Positions 33,883 through 45,246 of a stretch of DNA of 64,000 bases are shown one piece after another. Made by a program: the position numbers and the translations under genes. The notes beneath the pieces are model-generated. The model was not told the origin of the DNA, searched no databases, and saw only the letters and a program-made list of their open reading frames with translations. Each line of letters begins with the position of its first letter. Position 1 is the stretch's first letter. Source of the stretch: Spiroplasma syrphidicola EA-1 (GTDB lineage Bacteria; Bacillota_I; Bacilli_A; Mycoplasmatales; Mycoplasmataceae); NCBI RefSeq assembly GCF_000400955.1, contig NC_021284.1, positions 372,001 to 436,000 on the forward strand, written 5' to 3'.

Positions 33883-34671
33883 ATGATTAATGGCTGAAAA
33901 GTCTTTCTAACTTTACCGCGCTTTTTAAGAACTTTGACAAAATCAAAAAGTATGGCGAAAAAAGTAAAGCGAGACCCCAATTTAGTAACAGAAGAATATC
34001 GCTATCATTGATTACAAAAAAGATGTCGTTATTTTTTATGACTTTTTGATATTAAATTAATTGTTCACAATCGTGATAATTGAATTGATAAAGGATGTTT
34101 AATGGTTGCAAACCACCAATCAAACATTGACCCGGGAATTTTATTTAGTTTAAATGATTTTAGTAAAACAGCACCATGTGCTTTTATTGCCAAATTGGAA
34201 TTACAAAATGATAAAACTTTTAAACGTTTTTTAACATTAATTGATGTTTTATTTTTAGATCGTAAAAATCCTCGTCAAGCATTAGAAGTTATGCAAGAAG
34301 CAAATGAATTAATTCGCATTCCCCGCACAATGGTGATTTTTCCTGAGGGGACTCGTAGTCACTCAGAAGAAATGGGGGAATTTCAAGCGGGAAGTTTTAA
34401 AATTGCCCAAAAAGCTCATGTTCCAATTATTCCTGTATCAATCGTAAATTCATATCGTGTTTTAAATAAAAAGGCAAAAAAAAGAGGTCGCAAATATGTT
34501 CATATTGTTTTCCACAAACCAATTAAACCAGATACGTTTATGACAAAACCAACTGACTTAATTGCTAATAATGTTAAACAAATCATTCAAAAAGGCCTTG
34601 ATCAATTTGCTAATGTGGATGATAAAAAAGCATACCATGAATATAAAAAAGAATTAAAGAAAAAAAGTTAG
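33883..34671 (+). CDS. plsC: 1-acylglycerol-3-phosphate O-acyltransferase
   Basis: PlsC adds the second acyl chain to make phosphatidic acid at the membrane. The 262-residue protein has the acyltransferase motifs NHQSNIDPG (catalytic HX4D), DRKNPRQALE, and FPEGTRSHSEEMGEFQAGSF. An N-terminal amphipathic or hydrophobic region (KVFLTLPRFLRTL) probably sits at the membrane. It follows folA with no gap. Several TGA Trp codons in the first 70 residues hide the true start in a standard reading. Confidence 0.93.
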
Positions 34672-34681
34672 GATAGATAAT

Positions 34682-35992
34682 ATGGATATTTTAAATTTCA
34701 TTGAAAAAAAGAAAAATGGTCAAGAATTAACAAAAGAAGAAATTCATTACTTAATTTCTGAATATACGAATGGGATTATTCCCGACTATCAAATGGCGGC
34801 TTTTTTAATGGCAGTTTATTTTCAGTCAATGTCAGCGAAAGAAATTTTTTATTTAACGGAGGCAATGGTTAATTCAGGAGAAACTTATGATTTATCACAA
34901 ATTCCTGGTTTTAAAGTTGATAAACACTCTTCTGGGGGTGTTGGTGATAAAGTTTCATTGATTTATGGCCCACTTGTCGCTTCTTTTGGCTTAAAAGTTG
35001 CGAAAATTTCTGGTCGTGGTTTTGGTCATACGGGGGGCACAATTGATAAATTAGAAAGTTTCCCAGGCTTTAAAACTAATTTTACTTTCGATGAATTTGT
35101 TAAAATTATTGAAAAAACTAATATGTCAATTATTTCCCAATCACAAGAAATTGTCCCAGCGGATAAAAAGATTTATCAATTACGCGATGTAACCGGAACT
35201 TCTGATTCATTACCGTTAATTGCTTCAAGTGTAATGTGTAAAAAAATTGCAACGGGAAGTGATGGGATTGTGTTAGATGTTAAAAGTGGTAGTGGGGCGT
35301 TATTAAAAAGTAATTCAGAAGCACGTGAATTAGCCCAAATTATGATTGAATTAGGGTTGGACTTTAATAAAAAAGTAGCAGTTATTATAACTAATATGTC
35401 ACAACCATTAGGGCATGCAATTGGTAATTTAATTGAAATTTTTGAGGTTTTAGAAGTATTACAAGGGCGCGGACCACAAGATTTAATTTATATTAGTTGT
35501 AAAGTTGCTGCGTTAAGTCTTTGCCAAGGGGGGATTTTTGATAACCTGGATGAAGCCTTTGCTGCTTGTGAAGCACGCTTAAAAACCCCAGAACCATTAA
35601 ATTATTTTAAAGCTTTTATTAAAGAACAAGGGGGCGATTTAGCAATTATTGAAAATCTAACCACAATTGAGAATTTATTAAAAGTAACTAATAGAATTGA
35701 AATTAAAGCAAAACAAGATGGTTATTTAGAAATCTTTAATACGAGTGAACTTGGGTTCTTAGCATCACGCTTAGGGGCTGGGCGCAGTGAAATGACCGAT
35801 GAAATTGATCATAAAGCTGGAATTTATTTAAATAAAAAACATGGCGATGTTGTGAAAAAAGATGAAGTTATTATGACATTATATACAAATCGTTACCCAA
35901 CCCAAGCAATTTATGAATGACCAGATAAAATTTATCGTGTTGTTGAAAAAGCCCCAAAAGAACAAGAACTAATTTATGACATTATTCAATAA
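34682..35992 (+). CDS. pdp: pyrimidine-nucleoside (thymidine) phosphorylase
   Basis: Splits thymidine, deoxyuridine or uridine into base and sugar phosphate. The 436-residue protein shows the signature SGRGFGHTGGTIDKLES and the phosphate-binding DKHSSGGVGDKVSL, plus VCKKIATGSDGIVLDVKSG, in short pieces typical of the family. Length is normal. It closes a nucleotide-focused operon thyA-folA-plsC-pdp and is followed by a clear terminator. Whether it prefers thymidine or all pyrimidine nucleosides cannot be seen; the Gram-positive type usually accepts both. Confidence 0.94.
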
Positions 35993-36008
35993 TTAATAAC
36001 AGGCTTTG

Positions 36009-36040
36009 AGTATATCAAATAAAATGATATACTTTTTTTT
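36009..36040 (+). terminator. terminator of the thyA-folA-plsC-pdp operon
   Basis: AGTATATCA (36009-36017) and TGATATACT (36025-36033) form a stem followed by seven T residues. Confidence 0.87.
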
Positions 36041-36134
36041 GGCAGTTATTATTTTTAATCAAAATATTTCATTATTGCAAAAATATCGTTATTATTAATT
36101 AAAGAGATTATTAACAAAGAAAGGAAAATTGGCA

Positions 36135-36872
36135 ATGGAGCGCTATGAAGTTAATTTAGAACAATTTACGGGCCCGTTAGATTTATTATTACATCTAATT
36201 AAGGGCAAAGAACTTGATATTTTTACAATTAGTTTAGCGCAATTAACCGACCAATTTACTAGTTATTTAGCCGATGTTAATAACCTTAATATCGAAGTGG
36301 CAGCAGAATATTTATTGATGGCCAGTTACTTAGTGGAAATTAAGACGAAATTATTAATCCCAAAACAAGAAGTCGAAATTGAAGATAACTACGAAACTGA
36401 TTTACGCAATGAATTAATTGCCCGCTTATTAGAATACAAAAAAATTAAAGAAGTGACAAAATACTTTAAAGAACAACATGAACAAGGGCGCCAGTACTTA
36501 TCAAAACCAAAAACAATTATTAAGGGAAACAAAGTGCCTGATGAACAATTACCATTATCGCCAAAAATTAATGTTGATAAATTAGCTAATACCTTTTTAA
36601 AAATGCTGGAACGAATTAATTTACAGCGCCCCTTACAATCAAATATTGTTATTAGCGAAGTATCCCCAGAAGATATGGCGGTTAAAATTGTCCAGTTAAT
36701 GGGTGAAACATCAAAAACATGATTATTAGAAGAATTATTAAGCCATTTTGAACCAACGTTACAAGTTTTTGTGGCTAGTTTTATTGCTTTACTTGATTTA
36801 GCACGAAGTCAAAAAATTGTGATTGAACAATCCGATCACTTAGAACAAATTTATCTTACTTTTCAGAAGTAA
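36135..36872 (+). CDS. scpA: segregation and condensation protein A
   Basis: ScpA is the kleisin that joins with ScpB and SMC to organise and separate chromosomes. The 245-residue protein begins MERYEVNLEQFTGPLDLLLHLI, the conserved SMC-head binding N terminus. It has a helical middle and a C-terminal winged-helix segment (VFVASFIALLDLARSQKI). The ATG at 36135 is chosen over the TTG at 36129 because of family alignment. AAAGGAAAA lies upstream. TGA at 36720 encodes Trp. scpB follows at 15 bases. Confidence 0.93.
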
Positions 36873-36887
36873 TAAGGAGGAAAACAA

Positions 36888-37436
36888 ATGAATAATGCAG
36901 AAAAAATCGCTTTATTAGAAGGATTATTATTTTTAGTCGGCGATGAAGGAATTATGTTGGATGAAATTTGTGAAGTTTTAGAGTTAGAACCCCAGGAAGT
37001 AACATTATTATTAACTGAGTTAGAAGAAGAATATCAAAATAATACTCGCCGCGGTTTTATTATTACCAAATTTGCAAAAAAATACCGGTTAACAACCAAA
37101 AAAGAATATTATAGTTTTTACTTAAAATTAGCCAATAATAAATTTGAAAGTAAACTATCCCAAGCAGCTTTAGAAACCTTGGCGATAATTGCCTATCGAG
37201 GACCAATTTCGAAACCAGAAATTGAAGATTTACGAGGAGTTAATTCCGATAATGTTATTCATAAATTAAAAGCCCGGGAATTAATTAAAGAAGTTGGTAA
37301 AAGTGAAATTGCTGGAAAACCAATGAACTATCAAGTAACGGAAGAATTTTTAAAGGTCTTTAAATTATCATCGTTATCAGAGTTACCAGAATTGCAAGAA
37401 GCAAAATTAGAAGATGATGAGGAGTTATTTAAATAA
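36888..37436 (+). CDS. scpB: segregation and condensation protein B
   Basis: ScpB binds ScpA as a dimer of winged helices. The 182-residue protein has ALLEGLLFLVGDEGI-like KIALLEGLLFLVGDEGIML and the core LSQAALETLAIIAYRGPISK with the conserved EIEDLRGVNSDNVIHKL, described in pieces. AAGGAGG gives a strong ribosome site. The stop is followed by the rluB start after one base. Its order after scpA is the standard one in Firmicutes and Mollicutes. Confidence 0.95.
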   Translation: MNNAEKIALLEGLLFLVGDEGIMLDEICEVLELEPQEVTLLLTELEEEYQNNTRRGFIITKFAKKYRLTTKKEYYSFYLKLANNKFESKLSQAALETLAIIAYRGPISKPEIEDLRGVNSDNVIHKLKARELIKEVGKSEIAGKPMNYQVTEEFLKVFKLSSLSELPELQEAKLEDDEELFK

Positions 37437-37437
37437 G

Positions 37438-38187
37438 ATGGAACGTTTACAAAAAGTTATTGCCAATTCCGGTTATTGTTCGCGCCGAAAAGCGGAAGAG
37501 TTAATTGCCGCTGGAAAAGTAACAGTTAATGGGGTTGTGATTAGTGAGTTAGGAACAAAAGTTGGACCCCACGATAAAATTGCAATTAATAATAAACCAT
37601 TGCAAAATATTAATCGCGAAAAAGTTTATATTATGTTAAATAAACCCCGAAATTGTGTGTCAACAATGTCTGACCCCCAACATCGCCGAACAGTATTAAG
37701 CTATATTCAAGGAATTCCCCAACGAATTTATCCTGTTGGGCGATTAGACTATGATACTAGTGGGTTATTATTATTAACAAATGATGGGGAATTTGCAAAT
37801 ATTATTACTCATCCTAGTCATGTTGTTAATAAAACATACCATGTTTTAATTAATGGGGCCATTAGTAAAACAGAGTTACAACAATTAGCCCGAGGAGTTG
37901 AAATTGAACCAGGGATTATTTCTAGTCCGGCAACAGCAAAATTACTAAATTATGCTGACAAAACAAATAATGCTGTGATTAGTTTAACAATTCATGAAGG
38001 AAAAAAACACCAAGTTAAAAGGATGATTGCAGCGGTTGGTAAAGAAGTTTTAAAATTAAAACGTGTCGCAATTTCCTTTTTAGAATTAGATGAAACACTT
38101 CGTCCGGGGGAATGAAGACATTTAAAACCAAAAGAAGTTAAACGCTTTTTTGGTGTAGGTGTGATAGCAAAACAGAAAAACAATTAA
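37438..38187 (+). CDS. rluB: 23S rRNA pseudouridine synthase of the RluB/RsuA family
   Basis: Converts uridine to pseudouridine in rRNA. The 249-residue protein starts MERLQKVIANSGYCSRRKAEELI (S4-like RNA-binding domain). It then has the catalytic segment PVGRLDYDTSGLLLLTNDG with the aspartate in RLDYDTSG, and EGKKHQVKRMIAAVG. The start at 37438 matches the family; longer in-frame readings extend back into scpB without support. The gene follows scpB by one base. The precise target (RluB versus RsuA site) is inferred from neighbourhood. Confidence 0.93.
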
Positions 38188-38202
38188 TGGAGGATTAAAT
38201 AA

Positions 38203-38802
38203 ATGAAAATTACGTTAGCCGGAGTTGTTGGAGTAGGGAAATCAACAATTAGCCAAATGCTAGGAGCAAAACATAATTATCTTGTGATGGATGAACCAGT
38301 TGAAGAAAATCCTTATCTAGATGCATATTATCAAGACCCGAAAGCAATGGCCTTTAAAATGCAAGTATATATGGTAATGGCTCGTAGTAAGCAATTAAAA
38401 CAAGCCAAAATTACCCCTAATATTATTTTTGACCGTAGTATTTTAGAGGATGCAATTTTTGTCGATGTCCTTTATGAACTAGGTTATATGGACGAAGTTG
38501 ATTATAAAGTCTATATGGAATTTTATAATATTGTTGTATTAGAAAGTTTATATTTAGATGACCAAATTAAACCAGATTTAGTTGTTTATTTACAAGTTGA
38601 TCCGAGCATTGCGATTGAACGGATTAAAAAAAGAGGACGTGCCAGTGAACAAACTGTTGATGAGGCATACTGAATTTTATTAAACAAAAAATATGAAGAA
38701 TGATATCAAAAAATTAAAGATAAATTTAATGTTTTAGTTATTAATGCAAATACAAAAACTCCCGCCGAAATTGTTAGTTTAATTGAAAAAGAAATAAAAT
38801 AA
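38203..38802 (+). CDS. deoxynucleoside kinase (dGK/dCK type)
   Basis: Phosphorylates salvaged deoxynucleosides, important in an organism lacking de novo synthesis. The 199-residue protein has a P-loop AGVVGVGKSTIS, then MDEPVEENPYLDAYYQD, the DRS-like FDRSILEDAIF motif and the lid KKRGRASEQ. These mark the deoxyadenosine/deoxyguanosine/deoxycytidine kinase family; the exact base cannot be told by eye. TGGAGGATT precedes the ATG. It is the last gene of the scp operon and ends at a terminator. Confidence 0.9.
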
Positions 38803-38835
38803 AAGGATTTATTTCGTAATAAATCCTTTTATTTT
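38801..38835. terminator. bidirectional terminator between the kinase gene and ppa
   Basis: AAAAGGATTTAT and ATAAATCCTTTT form a 12-pair stem with a TCG-containing loop. T follows on one strand and A precedes on the other, so it can serve both convergent genes. Confidence 0.87.
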
Positions 38836-38841
38836 ATTAAA

Positions 38842-39405
38842 TTAAGCTTGGCCAAGTCCTTTTTCTTTTCAAATTGCCATTACTTTTTCTTTGCCTTCTG
38901 TTTCTAAAATTGTTTTATATTCTAAATAACGTTCTTGACATTCCTTAATTTCTTTTAAAGCTTGGTCTAAACCACTTCAACCATTGATACGAACTTCTTT
39001 TTTTTGTAAAGCTTTATATTGTAAAAAGAAGTTTTCAATTTCATCTTTTAAGTGTTGCGGAATATCATCTAGTGTTTCAATATGATTAAAACGGGGATCA
39101 TCATTAACAACCCCAATTAACTTAGTATCAATTTCACCATTATCAATCATATTAATTGTTCCTAACACACGAATATTAATTTGACAACCTGGGACAGTTG
39201 GATAAGTAATTAATGAAATGACATCTAATGGGTCCCCATCTCAGTCTAAGGTATTTTCAATAAATCCATACTCACCTGGATAAAAATTAGCCCCATATAA
39301 GACACGATCTAAGATGATACGACCAGTTTTACTATCATATTCATATTTGTTGGCACTACCCTTGGGAATTTCAATAATAACGGGTACGATGTTATCTTTT
39401 TTCAT
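38842..39405 (-). CDS. ppa: inorganic pyrophosphatase
   Basis: Hydrolyses pyrophosphate and so drives biosynthetic reactions. The 187-residue soluble enzyme begins [29 protein letters not shown], described in parts, and has [21 protein letters not shown], the metal-binding DxDPxD motif (here DGDPLDV), and VVNDDPRF. Length is normal for family I. AAAGGAAAA precedes the start. It faces the kinase gene across a shared terminator. Confidence 0.95.
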
Positions 39406-39536
39406 TTTTTTCCTTCTTTCTTTTTAATTCTAAATATTAATATAACATATATAATTAAATTATATTACGAAATTGCCATTTATCTTCTGAAAAAAATCAG
39501 TTATAATTAATATAAATCACAAAAGGAGCGAAAATA

Positions 39537-40238
39537 ATGCGCCAAAAATATCAGCAAATTTTTAAACTTAATAGCAAAAAAATTGTTAGTTTAGCCGTTA
39601 TTGTTGCGCTATATGTTTTATTATCATGAATCAGTAAACTAATTAATTTGTCAATTTTTCCATCAGCGCCATTTTTAAAAATTGAATTAACAGATTTTAT
39701 TTTTTTAATGGCTCTAAAAATTATTGGTTTATTTTATACCTTATTTATTACTGTTGTTGTTTCGTGATTGCGAATCCTATATTTGGGGGATTCACCAATT
39801 GATGTTTTTGCCCTAATGCTAGCGGATCTGGTTTTTATTATTTTATTTTGAGGATTAATATTTTTATTTAATAAAATAATTAAGAATCAAAAAAATAGCA
39901 AAAAAATCGAGTATTTAACATTAAGTTGTGCTTTAGTTTTAGCAACAGTTGCAGTTAGTTTTGTAATGGCCTTTTTTAACTGATTATTTATCTTACCAAT
40001 GTATGGAGCCTTTATGAATTATCCTCCCGAAGTAATTACTTGGTTCAAAGGCATCTTGATTCCGATTTTAGTACCATTTAATTTAATTAAATTTGGAATC
40101 AATGGCATCTTTTTTGTAATGATTTATCGTGCAGTTGTTATTATTGCTGAACAATATCACCATCGCCAATTTAACCGAACAGGAAAAACGTTTCCCGTTT
40201 ATTCAATTCCTGACTTTTCCGAAGAGTTATACTGCTAA
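39537..40238 (+). CDS. ECF transporter S component, riboflavin-uptake (RibU)-like
   Basis: A 233-residue membrane protein, the substrate-binding part of an ECF vitamin importer. About six hydrophobic segments are seen. APFLKIELTDFIFLM corresponds to the YLKIDFSD motif of RibU, and the C-terminal ILPMYGAFMNYPP with PFNLIKFGINGIFF matches its ILPAYTWFLHSP and PFNMIKG segments as I recall them. Riboflavin is therefore the favoured substrate, but this is a memory-based comparison. The energising EcfA/EcfT proteins are not in this window. AAAGGAGCG is the ribosome site. Confidence 0.8.
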
Positions 40239-40265
40239 AATTCTCGGAAATAAAAGGAAATGATA

Positions 40266-40293
40266 TTGAAAATTATTTGGGATATGTTATGAT
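40266..40293 (+). promoter_or_regulatory. promoter of tRNA-Arg
   Basis: TTGAAA (40266-40271) and TATGAT (40288-40293) are 16 bases apart; the tRNA starts 12 bases downstream. Confidence 0.75.
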
Positions 40294-40304
40294 ATTTAAG
40301 ATAT

Positions 40305-40381
40305 GCCCACGTAGCTCAGTAGGATAGAGCATGCGCCTTCTAAGCGTAGGGTCGTGAGTTCGAATCTCTCCGTGGGCGCCA
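40305..40381 (+). tRNA. tRNA-Arg (anticodon TCT)
   Basis: The acceptor stem GCCCACG pairs with CGTGGGC; discriminator G and CCA are encoded. The anticodon loop reads CTTCTAA, giving TCT for AGA/AGG codons. The T-loop GTTCGAATC is canonical. Confidence 0.96.
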
Positions 40382-40398
40382 TTAAATTGAAAAAAAGC

Positions 40399-40433
40399 AA
40401 AACCTTATTTAGAAAAATAAATAAGGTTTTATT
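40399..40433 (+). terminator. terminator after tRNA-Arg
   Basis: AAAACCTTATTTA and TAAATAAGGTTTT form a 13-pair stem followed by T residues. Confidence 0.88.
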
Positions 40434-40483
40434 TTGGCAAAATATTAATTATAATAATAACAATAAAGAAAAGGGGAAAAGGG

Positions 40484-41239
40484 ATGGAACAAGATAATTA
40501 CTATGATGAATTATTATCAACAATTAAAACGTTAATTGCGCAGGGAGAATATCATAGGGCCCAAGAGAAAATTAATGATGAATTAAGAATGCCCTATGTT
40601 CCCGCTTTCGTTGAAAAAGAATTAAAAACGTTAGGAAAAATAATTACGGTTCAAATAAACGATGGTAAGAGAATTGATAACGTTTGAACACCAGCTAAGA
40701 TTACGGCAGTTTTGACCCAACCTTTATTATCAGTTGATGAATTTTTAATGGTTGTGCCAGTTTTACAAGCTCAAAATTTACGCAATTTCTTACCAATAAT
40801 TAGCGAGCTATTGGTTAATCCAACTGTTGGAGATCCAATTAAAGTTCGGTTATTATTTTTGTTACAAGAACAAGAAATCACAACCCCAATAAAAGTTATC
40901 AAAAAAAAGCAAACCTTTACAATTACTCCAGATACCTTAAAATGACCTTACGATGATGATAATCATCAAAAATTCCTAAAATTATTTGATGAAATAGTTT
41001 ACAATGATAATCCTAGTTTATACCACTTGTGTTTAAACCTATTAGAAGCCTATTATTTATATCGTTTCCCTGATTCATTAGCCCCAAGTGAGATTCCGGT
41101 TTTAACAACGGCGATTATTACCCAAGCTAATAAAATGCTAGGGGTTGATTATGATCATCACAAATTAGTTAATCGCTTTGCTATTAATCCCCAGTTAGTT
41201 ATTGACCAGGTTAAAGTTCTTAACGAAATTGATTTTTAG
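40484..41239 (+). CDS. hypothetical protein upstream of trigger factor
   Basis: A 251-residue soluble protein of unknown function, probably a Mollicute-specific family (perhaps DUF3196, unverified). The N terminus MEQDNYYDELLSTIKTLI with QGEYHRAQEKINDELRMPYVP looks like a helical repeat of the TPR kind. The rest is mostly helical with LLFLLQEQEI and SLYHLCLNLLEAYYLYRF. No membrane segment or catalytic motif is visible. TGA Trp codons occur at 40685 and 40943. AAGGGGAAAAGGG precedes the start. It may share a transcript with the downstream tig gene, although tig has its own TATAAT at 41299. Confidence 0.75.
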
Positions 41240-41334
41240 GGTTATCACTAAATGTTTTAAAAAAACGAAAATTAATGTATATAAATTAGACTTTTTGTTA
41301 TAATTGTAAATGTGTAAAGAAGGTAGGTAGTGAT

Positions 41335-42624
41335 ATGAAATTTAAAGCAGAAAAAATCCTGGCAAAAGGGATTGGAAAATGAACTGTAACAATTGATGGA
41401 AAAGAATGAACAGACTATGTTAAAAAAGCTGAACAGAAAGCCGCTAATGAATTAGAAATTCCTGGTTTTCGAAAAGGAAAAGTGCCAGCTGATTTAATTA
41501 AAAAGCATTTAACAGAAGCAAAAATTTTAAACAGTGCGCACCGCTTAGTTGTAAATAAAGCTTATGAATTTGCCTTTGACCAAAAATCAGATGTTCAACC
41601 ATTTTCTTCACCAGTTCCAACTGTTAAAAAATTAAGTAAAGAAGAATATATTTTAGAATTAGACTTTGATTTAAAACCAGAAATTACAATTAATCGTTAT
41701 ACAGGGTTTGATGATATTAAAAAAGAAAAAGTTGTTGCTAAAAAAGAAGATATTGATCGTAGTATTGACCAATTACGTGATCGCTTTGCGATTCATAAAC
41801 CAAAAGATAGCGGAATTGAAAAAGGTGATACTGTAATCTTTGATTTTGAAGGTTTTGTTAATAATGTCCCATTTAAAGGTGGTAAAGCAACAGATTTTAC
41901 CTTAGAAATTGGTAGTGGTCAATTTATTCCTGGTTTTGAAGATGGCATGATTGGTTTTAAAAGTGGTGAAGAACAGGAAGTTAACGTAACATTCCCTGCC
42001 GATTACCATGTTGAAGAATTAAAAGGCCAACCAGCAGTATTTAAATTAAAAATTAAAGAAGTGAAATCAAAAGAATTGCCAGAATTAAATGATGATTTAG
42101 CAAAAGATATTAATCTAAAAGGAATTGATACTTTAGCAAAATTACGTGAACATGTGGAAAATAACATTAAAGAACAATTACAAAAACAAGAATATGACCG
42201 TTTTATTGGTTTACTATTCCGTGAAATTGTTAAAGATTCAAATATTTTAATTCCTGAATCAATTATTAAAAAAGAAGCTAACCAGTTAAAAAATGAATTT
42301 AAACAAAAATTAACAGCGCAACAAATGGATATGAAAACATACAAAGAACGTTCAGGATTAACAGAAGACGATATTTATGAAGAATTATTCAAAGATGCGA
42401 AAAATCGTTTAGAAAATGGGGTTATTGTTGATGCGGTTTTAAATAAGGAAAAATTTGATATTAATCCTGCTGAAATTGATGAACAATATGAAAAATTAGG
42501 AAAACAATTTGGAATTGATGGAAAAACTTTAAAAGAAGCGAAATTAATTTCCGAAGAACAAGTAAAAGAACAATTAATTCATGATAAAGTGTTTGCCTTT
42601 TTATACGAAAAAAATGGGAAATAA
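41335..42624 (+). CDS. tig: trigger factor, ribosome-associated chaperone
   Basis: Trigger factor binds the ribosome exit tunnel through L23 and folds nascent chains. The 429-residue protein has the ribosome-binding GFRKGKVP loop near residue 45, a peptidyl-prolyl isomerase domain (EKGDTVIFDFEGFVNNVPFKGG, IGSGQFIPGFEDGMIGFK) and a helical C-terminal domain. Length is normal. TAGGTAG lies before the ATG. TATAAT at 41299-41304 is a likely -10 box with a poor -35. Confidence 0.96.
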
Positions 42625-42630
42625 CTTTAA

Positions 42631-42665
42631 AAAAACTATTAAAAGCCTATTTTAATAGTTTTTTT
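42631..42665 (+). terminator. terminator after tig
   Basis: AACTATTAAAA and TTTTAATAGTT form an 11-pair stem followed by T residues. Confidence 0.87.
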
Positions 42666-42754
42666 ACCTATTTTCTTCGCTTTAAAAATAAATTAATTGC
42701 AAAATAATAATATTTTGATACAATTGAAAAACAACCAAAAAAATATTTAAAAAA

Positions 42755-42781
42755 TTAGCACTTTAATATTGCAAGTGCTAA
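42755..42781 (+). promoter_or_regulatory. CIRCE operator (HrcA site) upstream of lon
   Basis: TTAGCACTT, nine bases, AAGTGCTAA: an exact inverted repeat of the CIRCE form, the operator of the heat-shock repressor HrcA. It overlaps the probable -35 of the lon promoter. Confidence 0.95.
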
Positions 42782-42796
42782 TTTTTTTGTTATAAT
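42769..42796 (+). promoter_or_regulatory. promoter of lon
   Basis: TTGCAA (42769-42774) and TATAAT (42791-42796) are 16 bases apart. The -35 lies within CIRCE, so HrcA binding would block RNA polymerase directly. Confidence 0.75.
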
Positions 42797-42888
42797 TCAA
42801 GTGTAGTTCAGAAAGTGTTAAACTAATTTAAAATAAGATAAAATTAGCTTAATATTAATGAATATTTAACAAGAGGAGGTATTTTGAA

Positions 42889-45210
42889 ATGGAATCAAAA
42901 ACAACACAATTAAAGGATGTACCAGTATTAATTACAAGGGGAAGTTATATTTTTCCAGGGTTTGAACAAGTCCTAGAAGTTGGCCGTGATAAGTCAGTTT
43001 TGGCTGTTAATAAGGCAAATAAAGAATTTGATAACCATATTGTTTTAGTTAGCCAAAAAAAACCATTAGAAGATGATCCAAAATTATCAGAAATTTATCG
43101 CATTGGGGTTTTAGCCGAATTAAAAATTCGTAAGGTTTGAGAAGACGGTAGTTTAACTGTTAATTTTAAAGCAGTTGATCGTGTTAAAATTTTAGAATTG
43201 CGTGAAGACGAATATTATGCGGCTGATATTGATATTTTAAAATCTTTTGTTAAATCAGATGATAAAATTGCGGAAAAAATCACAGCAAACATTAAAGAAT
43301 TAATGGAATTACAAGATATCTTACCAGAAGATTTATTAGATCAAATTGGGGATTCAGTTGATGGTAATGAAGTTGTTGATACAATTGCTCAGTTTTTACC
43401 ATTTATTCCGGTTGCTAAAAAACAAGAAATTTTAGAACAATTAGATGTCGAAAAACGTTTACAAATTATTTTTGATCATTTAGTAAACAAGCAACAAGTT
43501 AATGATATTGATAATAAAATTACCAAAAAAATTAAAGAACGTGTTGATGAACAACAACGTGAGTATTATTTACGAGAAAAATTAAAAGCAATTAAAGATG
43601 AACTTGGTGAATTTGATGATGCCGCTGATGACATGAAAATTTACAAAGAACGTTTGGAAAAAGAACCGTTCCCAAAAAATATTAAGGAACGAATTGAACA
43701 AGAAATTGCCCGTTATGAATCTTTACCACAAGCATCAAGTGAGTCAAATATTATTCGAACATATATTGATTGAATGATGCAAGTACCATGATGAGAAAAA
43801 ACGGATGAAAAAAATGATTTAAAATTTGCCAAAGAAGTTTTAGATAAATACCACTTTGGTCTAGAAAAAGTTAAAGAAAGAATTGTTGAATATTTAGCTG
43901 TTAAATCAATGACTAATTCATTAAAAGGACAAATTATTTGTTTAGTTGGGCCTCCAGGGGTTGGGAAAACTAGTTTAGCGAAATCAATCGCGGAAGCAAC
44001 TGGTCGTAATTTTGTTAAAGTTGCTTTAGGTGGTGTAAAAGATGAATCAGAAATTCGTGGACACCGTAAAACATATATTGGCGCAATGCCTGGTCGAATT
44101 ATTCAATCAATGAAACGAGCAAAATCAACAAACCCATTATTTTTATTAGATGAAATTGATAAAATGTCATCAGATTATCGTGGTGATCCGGCTAGTGCAA
44201 TGTTAGAAGTATTAGACCCAGAACAAAATGCTGCCTTTTCTGATCACTATTTAGAAGAAAGTTATGATTTAAGCAATGTAATGTTTATTGCAACAGCAAA
44301 CTATTATGATAATATTCCAGAAGCATTAATTGACCGAATGGAAATTATTCAATTATCTTCATATACTGAATTAGAAAAATCACATATTGCAAAAGATTAT
44401 TTAGTACCAAAAGTATTAAGCAATAATGGTTTAGCTGATGGTCAGTTAACAATAACTGATGAAGCAATTAACGAAGTAATTAAACACTATACACGTGAAG
44501 CTGGAGTTAGACAATTAGAGCGTGACTTAAACGCAATTGCTCGTAAATTTATTGTTAAATTCTTAAATAAAGAAATGACAAATCTAACAGTAACAGCTCA
44601 AACAGTTAATGAATTATTAGGTAAACGTCGTTTTGAACATACCGAAAAAGAACAAGAATCACAAGTTGGAGTTGTAACTGGTTTAGCTTATACCCAATTT
44701 GGTGGGGATATTTTACCAATTGAGGTTAATAGCTTTAATGGGAAAGGAAACTTTGTTTTAACCGGAAAACTAGGAGATGTGATGAAAGAATCTGCTTCAA
44801 TTGCCCTTGACTATGTTAAAGCCAATGCTGATAAGTTTGGGTTAGATACAAAATTCTTTGAAAACCATGATATCCATATTCACGTTCCCGAAGGGGCGGT
44901 ACCAAAAGATGGTCCATCAGCTGGAATTACTTTAACAACAGCTATCATTAGTGCGTTAAGTAATCGTCCGGTTTCCCAAGATATTGGAATGACAGGAGAA
45001 ATTACGTTACGTGGTCAAGTCTTACCAATTGGGGGCTTACGTGAAAAATCAATTTCTGCTAACCGTAGTGGGTTAAAAACAATTTTAATTCCAAGTAAAA
45101 ATGTCAAAGATATTGATGACATCCCAAAAGAAGTTCAGGAATCTTTAAAAATTATTCCCGTTTCAACATATGATGAAGTCTTTAAAAATGTCTTTGGTAA
45201 ATTAGAATAA
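42889..45210 (+). CDS. lon: ATP-dependent protease Lon
   Basis: Lon degrades misfolded and selected regulatory proteins. The 773-residue protein has the N-terminal substrate domain ([13 protein letters not shown]), a coiled middle, an AAA+ module with Walker [10 protein letters not shown] and Walker [11 protein letters not shown], and the serine-lysine protease domain: Ser677 in DGPSAGIT and Lys720 in [10 protein letters not shown]. Length and residue spacing are normal. It stands alone under a CIRCE-controlled promoter, so heat induction through HrcA is expected. AAGAGGAGG precedes the start. Confidence 0.97.
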
Positions 45211-45216
45211 GATAAA

Positions 45217-45246
45217 AAAACATTGCTAGCTAGCAATGTTTTTTTA
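45217..45246. terminator. terminator between lon and the convergent Abi gene
   Basis: AAACATTGCTAG and its complement CTAGCAATGTTT form a 12-pair palindrome with almost no loop, followed by T residues on the plus strand and A residues on the other. Confidence 0.85.
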
